From positions 1-26,115 of the forward strand of contig CAJUGT010000045.1 in assembly GCA_910586435.1 (NCBI GenBank): a stretch of 26,115 nt of DNA, in the 5' to 3' direction. The notes under the pieces are model-generated. The model was not told the DNA's origin. It was given only the letters and a program-made list of their open reading frames with translations, and ran no database searches. Position 1 is the stretch's first letter. Every line of letters starts with the position of its first letter. Both the position numbers and the translations under genes were made by a program. Origin of the DNA: an uncultured Acetatifactor sp. (lineage in GTDB: Bacteria; Bacillota; Clostridia; Lachnospirales; Lachnospiraceae). Positions 23,359 to 26,115 of this stretch are shown piece by piece.

Positions 23359-25867
23359 GAACCGCCCCAAGCAGAGCTGTCATACATATGCCCATGCCTG
23401 TCCAAAACCCCGGAGATACATAGGAAAAAGAAATATTGTGTTCTCCGCTCTCCGCTTCCAGTGCCAGAAAAGTACCCGCAAACTTTATGGGAATCACTTT
23501 TTTGCCGTCTATCTTAATTGTCCACCCTTCGTCATAGGGAATCGAAGTAATAATCTTCTGATTTTCTCCCACATGGATGGTTCCCGCAATTGTTCCGTGT
23601 CCATGTCTTTCTGCCTGCATTCCGTTTTGGCGCAGAGAAGCCATTGTCTGATCCAATTCTGCCATATGAAGCTGGGCAATCACCGCCGAACTCACTGCGG
23701 CTTCCCCTGATGGCATTATTTTCACTACCACCTGTTCCCCCGGCTGAAAATTTCCCAGAAACAAGCTACAGTTTGTTTCTGTTGAAAAATAATTTCCCAC
23801 CCATACATCATTGACGTAGACATTTGCCCATGCGTTCTTCACTGGCCTCATATATAAGTATACAGGATTGAAAGAATCCGCTCTGAAAAAATAACTCCAG
23901 CCTGTGTCAAAGACTTCTTCGTCGAACTCATATTCCGTAAAATAGTCATATTGACTCCCTGCGATTGCCCGCAAAAATCTATTCTGATTTGCGTATATAT
24001 CCAGTGAATTTACCTCCGGCTCCAAAACACTACAGGGTGCGGCATATACCAATGGCAATACATTTCTGTTTTCATAAACAGCCGTGCCTTCTTCCATACT
24101 GCCTCTCAGTAAATATTCTGCCGGAACCACACCCTCCTCCACAATATATTTCACCCCAAACAGACTGTCCAGCAAGGGGTTGGAACCATAGCCCGAATTC
24201 CATATATGCGCCTGTGCCAGCCCAAGGTTGCGAAGCAAGGTATTTACTGCCCCGTGAAAAGTAGAGGAATAATGAGTCATGCCATGATACCCCAGGAGCA
24301 TTGCGTCATTTTTAGAATACTCATATCCCTGATTGATGCGATAAAATCCATCATCCTGTTCCTTTACCTGATCTATCAGCGGCTTTGTTCTGTTCAGAAA
24401 CGACTCATACTCTTCCAGGGAAGCATACCCAAACTGCCGCTCCAATCCTGCGAACATAGCAGCGCCATTGCTGCCCAAATCTGCCGCTGCGGCCACCGTA
24501 ACCACCGCCGCAACCAGCCAGCCATATTTACGCAGCTTCCCGCTCTTTAAATCAACAATTCTATCTCCGCCGGCACCTTTCCTGCCTTTGCGCATGCCTG
24601 TGAAGCCATCGCCAAATGTCCTGACTATCACTTTCAATGCCAGATACACAAGAAAAAATCCCCACAAAAAAGCATAGCGGTACGGGAACCAGGTTGGATA
24701 TTGAAACCCATGCCATACCAAATCCCATTTGGTATAATAAAAGCTACAGGAAATCAGGGCAAGAATCAAAAAAGCGCCTGCTTTTTCCCTTAAGGAAATA
24801 CACCTGCTTACAAAAAAGAAAATCCCAAGCCCCAATACAATATATCCGCAATAAATTGTGGGCAAACCGGAATTGGTGATACTGTCATAAGCCCCGCCAC
24901 GCAATTTGCCCCATAATTCCCCAAATACAAAATTTACTTCCGTATTGGGCCTGTAAGAAACCATGGAGAGCTTCCCCTGCCGCAAATCTATTATGACTGG
25001 CAGAAGAAGCGGCGCGGAAAGTCCCAGGGCCAGCAATGCGGCAATTCCTGCCCGCAACAATTTTTTCCCCCATTCCCTTATATTCTTTTTATTTATCCCA
25101 CACAGACTACCATAGATGGTAAAAATTCCTGTAAAAATCCCCACCATGTATCCCGTATAGTAATTACACACAAACAATGCCGCCAATGAGGCCATAAGGC
25201 AAAATCCGCTTTGGCCATCCAGTATCTTCTCCACCCCCAGCACTACAAGGGGCAGAAAAATGACCCCATCCAGCCACATAAGACACATGGAATACACCAT
25301 ATTGTAGGATAGCAGCGCATAGCTCACTGCAAGAGGAATTATCACAGACACCCCGCTCCCATTGCCCATGCCGCCTTCCGTTCTCTTCTTCAGAGAACCC
25401 TCGCTGACATTTGCGCGCTTCCATACATACTGGCCCAAATGGGCAAAGCTTGCTCCTGCCAGTCCTATTTTAAGCAATGTGAGCAGCGCTATGGCAGCCG
25501 GCAGCTTACCAACCGGAAATAGTATTGTAAGAAAGGAAAGTGGGCTGGCCATATAATAGGCAAACAGCCCAAGATAATTTCCTCCCATGGAACGGGACCA
25601 AGAGAAAAACAGGGAATCATCGCCCCCAGCCACATTGCGCAGAGAAGCATAGAATTCTAAATACTGATCCCTCATATCCATGATAAAAAGAGTTCTATGT
25701 CCAAAGGGATAAAACCCCTGACTTTTGAAAATAAAGAGCAATACTATTACAGGCAGTCCAAAAGACACCAAGTACAAAAACGCTCTTTCCCTTTTCTGAT
25801 TTTTTTCCTTTTTATTAACCTTTTTTTCTGGTCTCCCTCCATGGTACCCATTTTTCTTTTCCATCAT
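23339..25867 (-). CDS. YfhO family membrane protein
   Basis: An 842-residue multispanning protein. After a basic cytoplasmic lead comes a first membrane segment (about 31-48) and then the family hallmark: MDMRDQYLEFYASLR (63-77), SLFFSWSRSMGGNYL (85-99) and YYMASPLSFLTILFP (104-118). About ten more hydrophobic segments follow up to about residue 470. A large extracytoplasmic beta-rich domain comes next, then a final membrane helix (about 820-838). The family has a GT-C-like fold; some members take part in glycosylation of lipoteichoic acid or other envelope polymers. The specific substrate is unknown. The last codons (FRRQ and stop) lie in the interspersed repeat. It follows the MscS gene by 25 bases. 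Confidence 0.93.
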   Translation of the reverse strand: MMEKKNGYHGGRPEKKVNKKEKNQKRERAFLYLVSFGLPVIVLLFIFKSQGFYPFGHRTLFIMDMRDQYLEFYASLRNVAGGDDSLFFSWSRSMGGNYLGLFAYYMASPLSFLTILFPVGKLPAAIALLTLLKIGLAGASFAHLGQYVWKRANVSEGSLKKRTEGGMGNGSGVSVIIPLAVSYALLSYNMVYSMCLMWLDGVIFLPLVVLGVEKILDGQSGFCLMASLAALFVCNYYTGYMVGIFTGIFTIYGSLCGINKKNIREWGKKLLRAGIAALLALGLSAPLLLPVIIDLRQGKLSMVSYRPNTEVNFVFGELWGKLRGGAYDSITNSGLPTIYCGYIVLGLGIFFFVSRCISLREKAGAFLILALISCSFYYTKWDLVWHGFQYPTWFPYRYAFLWGFFLVYLALKVIVRTFGDGFTGMRKGRKGAGGDRIVDLKSGKLRKYGWLVAAVVTVAAAADLGSNGAAMFAGLERQFGYASLEEYESFLNRTKPLIDQVKEQDDGFYRINQGYEYSKNDAMLLGYHGMTHYSSTFHGAVNTLLRNLGLAQAHIWNSGYGSNPLLDSLFGVKYIVEEGVVPAEYLLRGSMEEGTAVYENRNVLPLVYAAPCSVLEPEVNSLDIYANQNRFLRAIAGSQYDYFTEYEFDEEVFDTGWSYFFRADSFNPVYLYMRPVKNAWANVYVNDVWVGNYFSTETNCSLFLGNFQPGEQVVVKIMPSGEAAVSSAVIAQLHMAELDQTMASLRQNGMQAERHGHGTIAGTIHVGENQKIITSIPYDEGWTIKIDGKKVIPIKFAGTFLALEAESGEHNISFSYVSPGFWTGMGICMTALLGAVLYFRRQ

Positions 25868-25892
25868 TTTGTTCCATTGTCTTTCTCGTCAA

Positions 25893-26115
25893 TCAGATTT
25901 TATACCTTTCATCTTCTTCCATGGAACCGCTGTTTTGTACTCTTTCAAGATGCACATCCAGCTGAGGATAGGGTATCTCAATTCCGCCTTCATCCAGCTT
26001 AAGCTTGCAATTCTCGGTAATCCGCCATTTTCCTTCCCAGAATTCCGTCTGCGTCAGCCAGCACCGCACTCCAAGAATTACGGCAGAACTGCCAAGTTCA
26101 TCTACAAACACCCGC
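25893..26115 (-). CDS. MscS-type mechanosensitive channel, C-terminal part (cut by window edge)
   Basis: Only the last 73 or so residues are inside the window. VFVDELGSSAVILGVRCWL, then FWEGKWRITENCKL and GIEIPYPQLDVHL match the cytoplasmic C-terminal domain of small-conductance mechanosensitive channels, which release solutes during osmotic downshock. The pore helix and membrane part lie beyond the right edge. A charged tail (SMEEDERYKI) follows the conserved domain. It is directly upstream of the YfhO gene on the same strand and probably in one operon. Confidence 0.88.
   Translation of the reverse strand, partial: RVFVDELGSSAVILGVRCWLTQTEFWEGKWRITENCKLKLDEGGIEIPYPQLDVHLERVQNSGSMEEDERYKI

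Noticed and set aside
23175..23405. 76-codon minus frame across the interspersed repeat
   Set aside because: It only translates the repeat and the end of the YfhO gene in another frame.
1..26115. CRISPR array
   Set aside because: No regularly spaced short direct repeats were seen; the only repeat pair is 23.3 kb apart.

Overview
The window looks like a chromosomal stretch of a Gram-positive anaerobe of the class Clostridia, most likely Lachnospiraceae. This is inferred from gene content: a paired Fe-S scaffold/GGGtGRT module, a YfhO membrane protein, an AAA-ATPase_like/PD-(D/E)XK protein and a TadA/CpaF remnant. Moderate GC, strong AGGAGG-type ribosome binding sites and TTGAnn/TATAAT promoters agree. 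No 16S gene or other marker fixes the species.

Region 1 (1-8.1 kb, mostly minus strand) is accessory DNA. The core is a HEPN-NACHT ATPase (5108-6790) followed 14 bases later by a 590-residue mostly helical protein of no recognised family (3321-5093). Together they look like a STAND-type defence pair in which the C-terminal sensor normally fused to a NACHT protein is a separate protein. Downstream on the same strand lie a short start-less or GTG-started frame, an Imm26-like protein and an AAA-ATPase_like/PD-(D/E)XK protein whose nuclease Asp is replaced by Asn. Upstream are fragments of a tad (pilus) locus, a perfect 18-bp hairpin and an XRE regulator preceded by an 18-bp palindrome.

Region 2 (8.6-20.1 kb) is ordinary housekeeping with some twists. 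It holds the Fe-S scaffold/GGGtGRT pair (+), a left-handed beta-helix acyltransferase-like protein, topoisomerase III with a Gly/Ala/Asn-rich insert, a degenerate-GGDEF/intact-EAL phosphodiesterase, asd and argH (all -), then an ABC importer ATPase and permease with no adjacent binding protein (+).

Region 3 (20.1-26.1 kb) contains a tyrosine recombinase remnant next to tRNA-Thr(CGT), which is the scar of an integrated element. It continues with a small P-loop kinase-like gene behind a strong promoter and a structured leader, an extended SDR epimerase, a protein resembling two L-rhamnose mutarotase modules, a structured interspersed repeat, a YfhO protein and the C-terminus of an MscS channel. 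The right-hand part of the repeat recurs at the very start of the window (54 of 55 bases identical).
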